Positions 9,858-19,850 of a stretch of 64,000 nt of DNA are shown in pieces. The DNA lies in NCBI RefSeq assembly GCF_022809775.1, contig NZ_CP094380.1, forward strand, positions 620,001-684,000. Direction: 5' to 3'. The DNA is from Pseudodesulfovibrio tunisiensis (GTDB taxonomy: Bacteria; Desulfobacterota; Desulfovibrionia; Desulfovibrionales; Desulfovibrionaceae). The position numbers and the translations under genes are program-made. Each line of letters begins with the position of its first letter. The stretch's first letter is position 1. The notes under the pieces are model-generated. The model saw nothing but the letters and a program-made list of their open reading frames with translations. It was not told the DNA's origin and did no database searches.

Positions 9858-11243
9858 ATGACGCCGAAACGAGTGCGCAAGGCATCGGCCACGCTTCGCA
9901 GCCATTTTGTCGAGGATATCTGGGTCCGCAACGCCCCGGACACGCCTCTGCATGTGCGCGCCTGGAAGGCCGTCTGCCGCTTCTTCTATCTGGTTGGGCA
10001 CGGTTTCTTTCAGGATCAATGCATCATCCGGGCTGCGGCCCTGACCTTCACCACCATTCTCTCCGTTGTTCCGTTTCTGGCCGTGGCCTTTTCCATTTCC
10101 AAGGGGTTCGGCTTGCAGAACACCGAAGTCATCAGGACGCTCATCCTGAAGATGACCACGGGCCGCATGGAAGTGGCGGACAAGATCATCGAATACATCG
10201 ACCGGACCAATGTTCAGGCGCTCGGCTGGATCGGCGTGGCCATGCTGCTGTTTACGGTTCTTTCCCTTGTCGGGACCATTGAAAAGGCCTTCAACACGAT
10301 CTGGCAGGTCAATCGGGGGCGGTCCACATGGCGAAAGATTTCCGACTTTCTGCCCATTATCGTGATTTGCCCCATCGTCCTGCTTGTGGCGTCCAGTTTC
10401 AACGTTTCCCTGCATCAGCAGAACATGATCAAGGGGCTGCTCAGCATTCAGGCCATCGGGTATCTTGAGGCCCTGTTTCTCAAGATCACCCCGTTCATTC
10501 TCATTTCGCTGGCCTTTGCCTTCATGTTCGCATTCATCCCCAACACCAAGGTCCGTTTTTCCGGGGCGCTTCTGGGGGGCATGTTCGCAGGTGCGCTCTG
10601 GCAGGTTGCGCAATGGGCCTACATCAACTGGCAGATAGGCGCGGCCAAGTACAATGCCATCTACGGCAGTTTTGCCCAGTTCCCCCTGCTGCTTGTCTGG
10701 ATTTACATCAGTTGGACCATCGTGCTTCTCGGCAGCGAGGTGAGCTACGCTTTTCAGAATCTGAACGCCTTTGTCAAAAAACGGTTTTTCGGCAATGCCA
10801 CGCCATTTGAACGTCAGAAACTTGCCGTGCTCATGATGGTCATGCTTGCCAGGAGCTTTCGGGATGCGCGGCCCCTGCCTTCCGTCGAGGAACTTTCGGA
10901 TCAGTTGATGGCGCCGTCTTCTCTGGTTTCCGATCTGTATGCCGTGTTGGCCAAGTTCGGATATGTGGTGCCTGTGCAAGGCAGAGAAGGCGAAGTGTTC
11001 GCCCCGGCACGGTCTCTGGAAGACGTCCGGGTGGTGGATATCATCGGAGTGGTCAACATGGATGGCGACAATCGCAGCTATGCCGCGTTTGCCAAACGGT
11101 TCGGGTTCATGGAAACCCTGTTCGACAATCTGGGCAAGGTCGTGTCCGAAAGTGAAGCCAATCTGACGTTGCTCGAATGCGCGGAAAAATTTCCTGCCCA
11201 TGCCATTGAAGTGCCGAAAGAGGAAGTCGGGGAAACGAAATAG
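9858..11243 (+). CDS. YihY/BrkB family inner-membrane protein with C-terminal extension
   Basis: A 461-residue member of the YihY (once called RNase BN) family. The membrane domain spans about residues 40-300, with FFQDQCIIRAAALTFTTILS at its start and GAKYNAIYGSFAQFPLLLVWIYI, the most conserved block, near residue 260. The function of the family is not settled; RNase activity has been disproved in E. coli. About 160 residues after the last membrane helix form a soluble domain that looks like a winged-helix type (LPSVEELSDQLMAPSSLVSDL). ATG 9858 is chosen over ATG 9849 because AAAAGGGA would overlap the earlier start. Confidence 0.85.
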   Translation: MTPKRVRKASATLRSHFVEDIWVRNAPDTPLHVRAWKAVCRFFYLVGHGFFQDQCIIRAAALTFTTILSVVPFLAVAFSISKGFGLQNTEVIRTLILKMTTGRMEVADKIIEYIDRTNVQALGWIGVAMLLFTVLSLVGTIEKAFNTIWQVNRGRSTWRKISDFLPIIVICPIVLLVASSFNVSLHQQNMIKGLLSIQAIGYLEALFLKITPFILISLAFAFMFAFIPNTKVRFSGALLGGMFAGALWQVAQWAYINWQIGAAKYNAIYGSFAQFPLLLVWIYISWTIVLLGSEVSYAFQNLNAFVKKRFFGNATPFERQKLAVLMMVMLARSFRDARPLPSVEELSDQLMAPSSLVSDLYAVLAKFGYVVPVQGREGEVFAPARSLEDVRVVDIIGVVNMDGDNRSYAAFAKRFGFMETLFDNLGKVVSESEANLTLLECAEKFPAHAIEVPKEEVGETK

Positions 11244-11310
11244 CCTCCGGCGGTCCCTTCGGGAGGACCGGGGCGCTGCCCCGGACCCGCGAGGAGCGAG
11301 GCCCCTCGAC
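11244..11310. repeat. GC-rich intergenic hairpin cluster
   Basis: Two adjacent small inverted repeats occur here: CGGTCC/GGACCG (11251-11256 with 11265-11270) and CCGGGG/CCCCGG around CGCTG (11268-11284), followed by CGAGG/CCTCG. The composition resembles the dispersed intergenic repeats common in this bacterial group, but no second copy is present in the window. Confidence 0.45.
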
Positions 11311-11317
11311 TCCATTT

Positions 11318-11390
11318 GTTCAGCCAATCGAAAGAGGCGTGATGCATGCCCTGCCGGGACATGCATCACGCCTCTTTCGATTGGCTGAAC
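11318..11390. terminator. Giant perfect hairpin (31-bp arms) between convergent genes
   Basis: Arms 11318-11348 and 11360-11390 are exact reverse complements over 31 bp, with an 11-nt loop. The element lies between the convergent yihY-like gene (ends 11243) and tgt (ends 11533). It has no U tract on either side. It could act as a bidirectional transcription stop or mRNA 3'-end stabiliser, or be a miniature mobile or repetitive element; the sequence alone does not decide. Confidence 0.55.
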
Positions 11391-11485
11391 GGAGTTTGGA
11401 GAACCGTATTTTTCAACTACGTGGCATGGCAATTTTGCAAACTGCCAATTCTTTCCGGAGGCGTAGCGCCAAAGAGTTTGGGAGA

Positions 11486-11519
11486 GACCAGAGAACCTTT
11501 TGCCATAGGGGCTCTGGTC
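11486..11519 (-). terminator. Hairpin downstream of tgt
   Basis: An 8-bp perfect stem (11486-11493 with 11512-11519) with an 18-nt loop lies 14 bp beyond the tgt stop on the minus strand. There is no clear U tract, so a terminator role is tentative. Confidence 0.35.
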
Positions 11520-11532
11520 GCCGTAGATTCGC

Positions 11533-13297
<1,765 letters not shown>

Positions 13298-13425
13298 GGC
13301 AAATTCCTTTGTGACGGTCCATCCGTTAACAGCTTGCGCCGCAACCCTCAAGATCAATGTCCGGGCTTTGCGCGGAGGGCTGGGAGTGGTAGGGTTCGAA
13401 TGCATAGCGAAACAAAGGAGTCATC

Positions 13426-13740
13426 ATGAGCGAATCCCTTGTGTACATGACCATGGAAAACCGGGAGCAGGCCGCCAATATCGGTGCGGTTCTGGTAGAA
13501 CGCAGACTTGCCGCATGCGTGAACGTCATTCCGGGCATGGAGTCCCTGTACTGGTGGAACGGACAGGTGCAGCATGGCAGCGAAGCCGTGCTCATTGCCA
13601 AGACCAGGTCCGCACTGGTGGCGGAACTTGTTGAAGCTGTCAAGGCCGTGCATCCCCATGAGGTGCCGTGCATCGTCTCCATGCGCATCGAAGGGGGCAA
13701 TCCGGATTTTCTGACGTGGATACGTGAGGAGACCAAATAG
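13426..13740 (+). CDS. cutA: Divalent cation tolerance protein CutA
   Basis: A 104-residue trimeric ferredoxin-like protein. Signature elements are LAACVNVIPGMESLYWWNG, KTRSALVAELVEAVKAVHP and VPCIVSMRIEGGNPDFLTWI. CutA1 is linked to copper tolerance in E. coli, but the biochemical role is unsettled. AAAGGAG stands ahead of the ATG. It is divergent from nth across about 130 bp. Confidence 0.93.
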   Translation: MSESLVYMTMENREQAANIGAVLVERRLAACVNVIPGMESLYWWNGQVQHGSEAVLIAKTRSALVAELVEAVKAVHPHEVPCIVSMRIEGGNPDFLTWIREETK

Positions 13741-13752
13741 ACGGCGGTTCCG

Positions 13753-13781
13753 TTGACATGACGCGCACCTCGGCCTAGTCT
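13753..13781 (+). promoter_or_regulatory. Candidate sigma-70 promoter for the kinase trio
   Basis: A perfect -35 TTGACA (13753-13758), a 17-bp spacer and TAGTCT (13776-13781) lie 38 bp ahead of the PfkB-type gene. The -10 is weak (3 of 6). Confidence 0.45.
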
Positions 13782-13819
13782 CGGCACAAAGAAATTCAAC
13801 AGGTTCCGAGGAGGAATGA

Positions 13820-14749
13820 ATGCAAGTATATATCACCGGCTCTCTGGCCTTTGACCGCATCATGACGTTTCCCGGCAGGTTTTCCGACCATATTCTGCCG
13901 GACAAGATTCACATCATGAACGTCTGCTTCGTCGGCAACGGGCTTGACGAAAAATTTGGCGGCACGGCCGGAAACATCGCGTACAGCATGGCCCAACTGG
14001 GTGAAAAGCCGGTGATCCTCAGTCAGGTGGGACGGGATTTTTCCGTTTACGACGAACGCCTCCAGAAACTGGGATTGCCCGTGGAGGGCATCCGTACGCT
14101 GGATCACGAATTCACTGCGGGCGCGCACATCACCACGGACATGGCCGACAACCAGATTACCTGCTTCAACCCCGGAGCCATGTGTCACTCCTGCGGCTAC
14201 GACATGACCGGCCTCAATGGCGACAGCATCGGCATCGTGTCCCCCGGCAATGTGGAGGACATGGTCAATCATCCGAAATACTACCGCGAGAACAATATCC
14301 GTTTCATCTTCGACCCGGGACAGCAGATCACCACCTTGGGCGGTGAAAAGCTGAAGCAGGCTCTTGAGGGAGCATACATGCTCATCGTCAACGACTACGA
14401 GTTGCAGATGGTCATGAACGACACCGGGTATTCCAAGACGGAGCTGCTGGACAAGGTGGGCATGATCGTGACCACGCTGGGCGAGAACGGCTGCATGGTC
14501 AACAACGGTGAGGAAATGCACATTCCCGCAGCCAGGCCCGTAGCCGTGGTCGATCCCACGGGCGCGGGCGACGCGTTCCGTGCCGGACTGCTCAAGGGAC
14601 TTTGTCTGGGCAAGGATGTGGAAACCGCCTGTCGCATGGGCTGCGTGAGCGCCCTGTATTCCGTCGAGACAAGAGGCACCCAGGAATTTCAGTATACCTG
14701 GGAGGATTTCAAGCATCGTTACGAGGAGAACTACGGGCCGCTGGCATAG
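13820..14749 (+). CDS. PfkB-family sugar/nucleoside kinase
   Basis: A 309-residue ribokinase-fold kinase, closest in look to the adenosine-kinase-like branch. The N-terminal block (YITGSLAFDRIMTFPG, KFGGTAGNIAYSMAQLGEKP) and the C-terminal anion hole with catalytic Asp (DPTGAGDAFRAGLLKG) are intact, so it should phosphorylate a hydroxyl on a sugar or nucleoside. The substrate is not clear. AGGAGG precedes the ATG. It is followed within 30 bp by an APH-like gene and then an APS-kinase-like gene. Confidence 0.88.
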   Translation: MQVYITGSLAFDRIMTFPGRFSDHILPDKIHIMNVCFVGNGLDEKFGGTAGNIAYSMAQLGEKPVILSQVGRDFSVYDERLQKLGLPVEGIRTLDHEFTAGAHITTDMADNQITCFNPGAMCHSCGYDMTGLNGDSIGIVSPGNVEDMVNHPKYYRENNIRFIFDPGQQITTLGGEKLKQALEGAYMLIVNDYELQMVMNDTGYSKTELLDKVGMIVTTLGENGCMVNNGEEMHIPAARPVAVVDPTGAGDAFRAGLLKGLCLGKDVETACRMGCVSALYSVETRGTQEFQYTWEDFKHRYEENYGPLA

Positions 14750-14779
14750 GACCCGGACGCTCCTCCAAGGAGCCGTATC

Positions 14780-15862
14780 GTGATCGAACTGACCAGGACC
14801 TCGCTGGAAGAGTATCTTCGGAAGGTGTTCGGCCGCAATGCGCGGTTGATCGGAGCCGGGGACATCGGCAACCTGGACGAGCAGGGCATGAAGGGCTTTG
14901 GCTACGGAAAGCCTTTGCTCATCCGTTTCGAGCACGATGGAACTGAAAAGGAGGCCGTACTGTCCGTCATGAAGGGGGACAAGTACGGCCATCAGTTTTA
15001 TTGGGACCGGGCCGCCATTCTGATGTTCCAGTTCGAGACTTCGGCCCTCATGGAACGCCATGCCCGTCCGCTCGGACTCGGGTATGTGAATGCGGACAGC
15101 GAGCTTGTTCCTGTGGAGTCGCCCCGGGAGTTCTTCATTGTTAATGAAAAACTTGAAGGGCATGACTACTTTCAGGATCTGGAGCGCATTCGCGAGGGCG
15201 GATTTCGGGATTCGGACGTGGACATGGCGCGCGAATTCGCCCGGTGGCTTGCCCGCGTGCATTCCCGCAAGCTGGATGATCCCGACCTGTACTATCGCCG
15301 CATTCGCAACCTCATCGGTTCCAGCGAATGCATTCTCGGCCTGATCGACGAGGCCTTTCCGCATCCCTACGAGTTTTTTCCGGACGAGCGGTTCCGTGGT
15401 CTGGAAAAGCAGTGCGTGGAGTGGCGCTGGAAGCTTCGCGGCTACAGCCATCGGCTGAGCGCCGTGCATGGGGATTTTCATCCGTGGAATGTGCTGGTCA
15501 CGGATGACGGCGACTTTTCCGTGCTGGACCGGAGCCGGGGCGAGTGGGGCGAGCCCGGCGGCGATCTCGCGACCATGGCCGTGAACTACCTGCTCTGGAG
15601 CCTGTACGACCACGACCGCCTGAACGGGAAATACGAGCTGCTGTACCGGGCCTATTTCGAGGAATACCTCTCCCTGACCGGGGACGAGGAAGTGCTTGAG
15701 GTCATGGCTCCGTTCTTCGTGTTTCGCGCCCTGGTCATCGCTTCTCCGGAATGGTACCCGGATCATCCCGTCAACGTGCGTCGTCGCCTGTTTCGGTTCA
15801 TGGAAAACGTGCTTGAGGACTCGGTCTTCGATTGGGAACACATCAATCGCTACATGGAATGA
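14780..15862 (+). CDS. Aminoglycoside phosphotransferase (APH)-fold kinase
   Basis: A 360-residue protein with the APH/choline-kinase fold. The catalytic loop is AVHGDFHPWNVLVTDDG, with catalytic Asp and metal-binding Asn, and the following metal Asp is in SVLDRSRGEWGEPGGDLA. The N-lobe is less conserved, with a possible phosphate-binding Lys near residue 70. Members of this fold phosphorylate small molecules, from antibiotics to choline and sugars; position between two other kinases points to metabolism rather than resistance. GTG start at 14780 after AAGGAG; the stop overlaps the next start (ATGA). Confidence 0.85.
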   Translation: MIELTRTSLEEYLRKVFGRNARLIGAGDIGNLDEQGMKGFGYGKPLLIRFEHDGTEKEAVLSVMKGDKYGHQFYWDRAAILMFQFETSALMERHARPLGLGYVNADSELVPVESPREFFIVNEKLEGHDYFQDLERIREGGFRDSDVDMAREFARWLARVHSRKLDDPDLYYRRIRNLIGSSECILGLIDEAFPHPYEFFPDERFRGLEKQCVEWRWKLRGYSHRLSAVHGDFHPWNVLVTDDGDFSVLDRSRGEWGEPGGDLATMAVNYLLWSLYDHDRLNGKYELLYRAYFEEYLSLTGDEEVLEVMAPFFVFRALVIASPEWYPDHPVNVRRRLFRFMENVLEDSVFDWEHINRYME

Positions 15863-16443
15863 ACATGCCGGAAACCGGATTCGCCATCTGGGTCGTGGGG
15901 CTGCCGGGCAGCGGCAAGTCCACGTTGGCCAAGGCCGTTCATGCACGGCTGCTGGAGCACGGCCATGACGCGGTCCTGCTTCAGATGGATGCCCGTCGCA
16001 AGGCGTATTTCCCGAATCCGACGTATTCGGCAGAAGAACGCGCGCAGGCGTATGCCATGTTCATTGACGAAGCCGCGACGCTGGTGGAGCAGGGGCGGGC
16101 CGTTGTCATGGACGGTACGGCGTATCGCGCGGCCATGCGGCGGGAGGCGCGCAAATGCATTGCCCGGTTTGCGGAAATTCTTGTCCGGTGCGACGTGCGT
16201 GAAGCCATGCGCCGTGAGGCTTCCCGGCCCAAAGGGCTGGTCATGGCCGGACTGTATTGCAAGGCCTTGGAGCGGCAGGAAACCGGAAAACAGTTTGATG
16301 GGCTTGGCGATGTCGTGGGTGTGGACGTGCCTTTCGAGGAAGATTCCGGGGCCGAATTCATGATCGACAACACCACGCTTTCCAAAGCCGAGACCCGTGC
16401 CGCCGTGGTCGCTTTTCTGGACAGTTGGCTCAAGAACGCTTAA
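15859..16443 (+). CDS. Adenylylsulfate-kinase-like P-loop kinase
   Basis: A 194-residue protein resembling the CysC core: P loop GLPGSGKSTLAKAV at about residue 14, and a C-terminal lid with PKGL and a GLGDVVGVDVPFEED segment similar to the PKGLY/GIDSVYEAP region of APS kinase. The classic DGDNVR substrate motif is replaced by QMDARRKAYFPN, so the substrate may not be APS. ATG 15859 overlaps the stop of the APH-like gene (ATGA), showing tight coupling; ATG 15865 is an alternative. No sulfate assimilation gene is nearby. Confidence 0.8.
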   Translation: MNMPETGFAIWVVGLPGSGKSTLAKAVHARLLEHGHDAVLLQMDARRKAYFPNPTYSAEERAQAYAMFIDEAATLVEQGRAVVMDGTAYRAAMRREARKCIARFAEILVRCDVREAMRREASRPKGLVMAGLYCKALERQETGKQFDGLGDVVGVDVPFEEDSGAEFMIDNTTLSKAETRAAVVAFLDSWLKNA

Positions 16444-16486
16444 CCACAACCAGCGGACGGCATTGTCCATAACAAACGAAATCATT

Positions 16487-16504
16487 CCCATGCCCGGGCA
16501 TGGG
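16487..16504. repeat. 18-bp perfect palindrome upstream of miaB
   Basis: CCCATGCCC followed immediately by GGGCATGGG forms a loop-free 18-bp palindrome 20 bp ahead of the miaB start and 43 bp after the previous stop. It may be a dimeric regulator site or a compact hairpin; no U tract follows. Confidence 0.5.
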
Positions 16505-16524
16505 GTCTGGAAGAGCGACATTTC

Positions 16525-17874
16525 ATGAAATACCATATCAGCACTTTTGGCTGCCAGATGAACGTGCATGACTCGGAATGGCTTGCACGAGCTTTGGACA
16601 GCCGCGGATGGACCGCGGTCCCCGAGGACGAGGCTCAGGTCTTCATTGTCAACACCTGCTCGGTGCGGGAAAAGCCCGAGCAGAAGGTGTATAGCGAACT
16701 CGGCAGGATCGCGGGACGGCTGCGGGACATCCCCGAAGGGTTTGCTGCGGTCGGTGGCTGCGTGGCCCAGCAGGTGGGACGCGGCTTTTTCGAACGTTTT
16801 CCCTTTGTTCGACTGGTGTTCGGTTCGGATGGCATTGCCAATGCGCCCAATGCGCTTGAGCGATTGGCCGAGGGCTCGGACGAGAAGGTCGCGCTGCTGG
16901 ATTTCGTATCCCTGTACGAGGAACGTGAGCAGGCCGAGGGCGAGACCGTGCGCATTGCCGAGACTCGGCAGGCGTTCGTGAACATCATGCAGGGGTGTGA
17001 CAACTTCTGTTCCTACTGCATCGTGCCGTACACGCGCGGTCGTCAGAAGTCCCGGCATCCCGAGGCCGTCATCGAGGAATGCCGGATGCTCGTGCGGTCC
17101 GGGGTGCGCGAGCTGACTCTGCTGGGCCAGAACGTGAACAGCTTCGGTCTGGACAAGGGCGGCGTGGGCGTGAGTTTTGCCGATCTGCTTCGGTCCGTGG
17201 CCGCGATTCCTGGATTGGATCGTCTGCGATTCACCACGTCGCATCCCAAGGACATTGCGCCGGAAGTCATTGCCGCGTTCGGAGAGCTGGAGAATCTGTG
17301 CCCGTCCCTGCATCTGCCGCTTCAATCCGGCTCGGACGCCGTGCTCAAGCGCATGAAGCGTCGCTATACCCGGGAGCGCTATTTGTCCATCGTGGAGGGA
17401 CTCAAGCAGGCCCGGCCCGACATTGCCCTGACCACGGATCTGATCGTGGGTTTTCCCGGAGAGACCGAGGAGGATTTTCAGGAGACCCTGCGCGTCATGA
17501 AGCAGGTGGAGTACGAGTCCAGCTTTTCCTTCAAGTATTCCGACAGGCCGGGCGTTGCCGCTCTGAACATGGAACCCAAGGTGTCGCCTGAAGAAGCTTC
17601 GGACAGGCTGACCCGCTTGCAGAATTTGCAGAATGCTATTACTGGAAATAGTCTAAAAAAGCAGGTCGGAAACCGGACGCAGGTTCTGATCGAAGGAGTG
17701 AGCCGCAGGCAGGACGGCGGCGGTACCTGGTGGAAGGGCCGCGATCCGGCCGGACGTATCGTGAATCTCGCATTGCCCCATGAAAAGGGCATGACCGGGC
17801 TCATGGTTCCTGCCAGGATAACCGAAGCCAAGAAACACTCCCTGATGGGGGAAAGGACGGGCGAGCCGTGGTAA
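16525..17874 (+). CDS. miaB: tRNA-2-methylthio-N6-dimethylallyladenosine synthase
   Basis: Radical SAM methylthiotransferase acting at A37 of tRNAs reading UNN codons. The 449-residue protein has the N-terminal UPF0004 domain with three cluster cysteines (FGCQMN, NTCSVRE, GGCVAQ), the radical SAM C-x3-C-x2-C motif in CDNFCSYCIVPYTRG, and a C-terminal TRAM domain (about 375-445). Its stop overlaps the start of the next gene by 7 bp. Confidence 0.95.
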   Translation: MKYHISTFGCQMNVHDSEWLARALDSRGWTAVPEDEAQVFIVNTCSVREKPEQKVYSELGRIAGRLRDIPEGFAAVGGCVAQQVGRGFFERFPFVRLVFGSDGIANAPNALERLAEGSDEKVALLDFVSLYEEREQAEGETVRIAETRQAFVNIMQGCDNFCSYCIVPYTRGRQKSRHPEAVIEECRMLVRSGVRELTLLGQNVNSFGLDKGGVGVSFADLLRSVAAIPGLDRLRFTTSHPKDIAPEVIAAFGELENLCPSLHLPLQSGSDAVLKRMKRRYTRERYLSIVEGLKQARPDIALTTDLIVGFPGETEEDFQETLRVMKQVEYESSFSFKYSDRPGVAALNMEPKVSPEEASDRLTRLQNLQNAITGNSLKKQVGNRTQVLIEGVSRRQDGGGTWWKGRDPAGRIVNLALPHEKGMTGLMVPARITEAKKHSLMGERTGEPW

Positions 17875-18359
17875 AGGTCGACATATTCGGACTGGCTATT
17901 GACGAGAATTCCCGATCTCCGATCCTGATGCTCAAGGATGAGGTGAGCAATCTCGTGTTGCCCATCTGGATCGGGGCAATGGAGGCCATGTCCATTTCCG
18001 TCGCCCTGAACAAGGTTCCCTTTCCCCGGCCCATGACGCATGACCTGCTTCTCAGCATGATCAAGGGCATGGGCGGCAGCGTGACCCGGGTTGAGGTCAC
18101 GGATATCGAAGGCGGCACGTTCTACGCGGAAATCGTCGTGGAGCATGGCGAGAATACCCGGCGGATCGACAGTCGTCCCTCGGATGCCATCGCCCTTGCC
18201 GTCCGGGCGGAATGCCCGATTCTCGTGAGTCAGGCCGTGCTGGACGATGCCGGGGCTCCATATCAGGAGACCGAGACGGTTCTCAAAAGGGACGAATCCA
18301 GCAAGTGGCTCGATGAATTGGAAAAAATGTCGGAAAAAGACACCAAATACAAGATGTGA
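17868..18359 (+). CDS. Bifunctional nuclease family protein (DUF151)
   Basis: A 163-residue protein of the BFN/DUF151 family, named after a plant enzyme with RNase and DNase activity; bacterial roles are unproved. Conserved blocks are LPIWIGAMEAMSI, RPMTHDLLLSMI, and RIDSRPSDAIALAVR. It starts at GTG inside the end of miaB. The C-terminal 40 residues after PILVSQ are charged and variable. Confidence 0.88.
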   Translation: MVKVDIFGLAIDENSRSPILMLKDEVSNLVLPIWIGAMEAMSISVALNKVPFPRPMTHDLLLSMIKGMGGSVTRVEVTDIEGGTFYAEIVVEHGENTRRIDSRPSDAIALAVRAECPILVSQAVLDDAGAPYQETETVLKRDESSKWLDELEKMSEKDTKYKM

Positions 18360-18365
18360 TCGACC

Positions 18366-19016
18366 ATGATAGATTTGCATACCCATACGGTTTTCAGCGA
18401 TGGCGAACTCATTCCAGCGGAACTCGTTCGCCGTGCACAGGTGGCCGGGTACAAGGCCGTTGGCCTGACCGATCATGCCGATGAAAGCAACATGTATCAC
18501 ACCTTGGAAAACGTGATCCGTTTCGTGAGGAAACAGGGACACTTTTTCGATGTGACCGTGATCCCCGGCGTGGAAATCACGCACGTGCCCCCGGCGTTGA
18601 TTGGCGAAATGACCCGCGAGGCGCGCAAGGCCGGAGCCCGGGTGGTCGTGGTGCACGGGGAAACGCCGGTCGAACCTGTGGATCGGGGAACCAATCTCGC
18701 TGCCATCGAGGCCGGAGTGGATATTCTGGCACATCCCGGTCTGATCACGGACGAGGAAGCTGCTCTGGCCGTGGAAAAAGGGGTTGCTCTGGAAATCACC
18801 ACACGGGGCGGGCACAGCTATACCAACGGTCATGTGGCGGCCATGGCGCGCAAGCACGGTGCCAAACTGGTCATCGACAACGATGCCCATGCCCCACGCG
18901 ATCTGATCGGCAGGGAGCTGCGGCGGGTCGTGGCGTTGGGGGCCGGACTGACGCCCGAGGAGTTGCGGGCGGCCGAGGCCAATTCGCGGGAGATCGTGCA
19001 GCGCTGCATGAAATAG
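18366..19016 (+). CDS. PHP-domain phosphoesterase
   Basis: A 216-residue metal-dependent phosphoesterase of the PHP fold (histidinol phosphatase/YcdX group). Metal ligands are visible as DLHTHTVFSDG (motif I), GLTDHADESN (II), IPGVEITH (III), VVVHGETPV, ILAHPG and IDNDAHAP. It begins 6 bp after the DUF151 gene. Histidinol phosphatase is possible but the gene is not near his genes, so the substrate is left open. Confidence 0.87.
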   Translation: MIDLHTHTVFSDGELIPAELVRRAQVAGYKAVGLTDHADESNMYHTLENVIRFVRKQGHFFDVTVIPGVEITHVPPALIGEMTREARKAGARVVVVHGETPVEPVDRGTNLAAIEAGVDILAHPGLITDEEAALAVEKGVALEITTRGGHSYTNGHVAAMARKHGAKLVIDNDAHAPRDLIGRELRRVVALGAGLTPEELRAAEANSREIVQRCMK

Positions 19017-19055
19017 CGTTCGCATTTTGTCACGGAATCGTGGTGCGGAGCGGTT

Positions 19056-19096
19056 GCGATGCGGATATCTCACGCATCGCTGCCTGATTTTTTCTG
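19056..19096 (+). terminator. Candidate terminator before the tol operon
   Basis: An 8-bp perfect stem (19056-19063 with 19073-19080, loop 9 nt) is followed after 7 nt by a run of six T. The gap between stem and T run is longer than in a typical intrinsic terminator. Confidence 0.4.
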
Positions 19097-19133
19097 AAGT
19101 ACGGGCCTGGTCCCAAACAATGACGGGTGATCA

Positions 19134-19841
19134 ATGAATCTTCTTCCCGACAGCGACATCGTCACGCTGCTTTCCGGCGCCACCCTTGCGGTGAAGCTGG
19201 TACTGCTCTTTCTGGCCTGCATGAGCCTGTGGAGCTGGACCATCATCTTCTACAAATTCCTTTCGATTGGCGTTGCCCGGCGCAAGGTTGCGCAGGGGTA
19301 TGACGCATTCGTGGATGCGCATGACCTGACCTCGGGGCTCAAGGCTCTCGGCGGACGGGACGCATCGCCTCTGGCACGCGTTGGTGCGTTGGCTGTCAAG
19401 GAGTTCAGGCTTCTCGAACGGGCCGAGGTCAACCGCGAGCGCAAGCGCATGCTGGCCAAGGACACTCTGCGTCGAGTGCTCAAGCAGGGCATCAGCAAGG
19501 AAATGCGTTCCCTGACCCGCAATCTGCCGTTTCTGGCAACCTGCGCCAATGCCGCCCCGTTCATCGGGCTGTTCGGCACGGTCTGGGGCATCATGCATTC
19601 CTTCCACAGCATCGGCCAGCAGCAGTCCGCAGCACTTGCCACGGTTGCCCCGGGCATTTCCGAAGCTTTGGTCGCCACGGCCATCGGCCTGCTCGTGGCC
19701 ATTCCCGCCACGATTTTCTACAACTACTTTCTGGGCAAGCTCAATGAAGTCGAGTCCGGGATGGTGGATTTCGCTGGCGCGTTTCTGAATCGCGCGGAAC
19801 GGGAAATCGCCTGGGCCGAAAAGGCCAAAGCCAAAAACTAG
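19134..19841 (+). CDS. tolQ: TolQ, Tol-Pal proton channel subunit
   Basis: Inner-membrane MotA/TolQ/ExbB protein that with TolR turns proton flow into motion of TolA across the periplasm. The 235-residue protein has three membrane helices (about 15-37, 132-158 and 172-195) with FLATCANAAPFIGLFGTVWGIMHSF and GISEALVATAIGLLVAIPATIFYNYF, the pore-lining blocks. It heads tolQ-tolR-tolA-tolB-pal. Confidence 0.95.
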   Translation: MNLLPDSDIVTLLSGATLAVKLVLLFLACMSLWSWTIIFYKFLSIGVARRKVAQGYDAFVDAHDLTSGLKALGGRDASPLARVGALAVKEFRLLERAEVNRERKRMLAKDTLRRVLKQGISKEMRSLTRNLPFLATCANAAPFIGLFGTVWGIMHSFHSIGQQQSAALATVAPGISEALVATAIGLLVAIPATIFYNYFLGKLNEVESGMVDFAGAFLNRAEREIAWAEKAKAKN

Positions 19842-19850
19842 GAGCCGCGC

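Noticed and set aside
9825..11432. A 535-codon open frame on the minus strand
   Set aside because: It is antisense to the YihY-family gene and rich in His, Gln and Arg, the typical look of an antisense translation.
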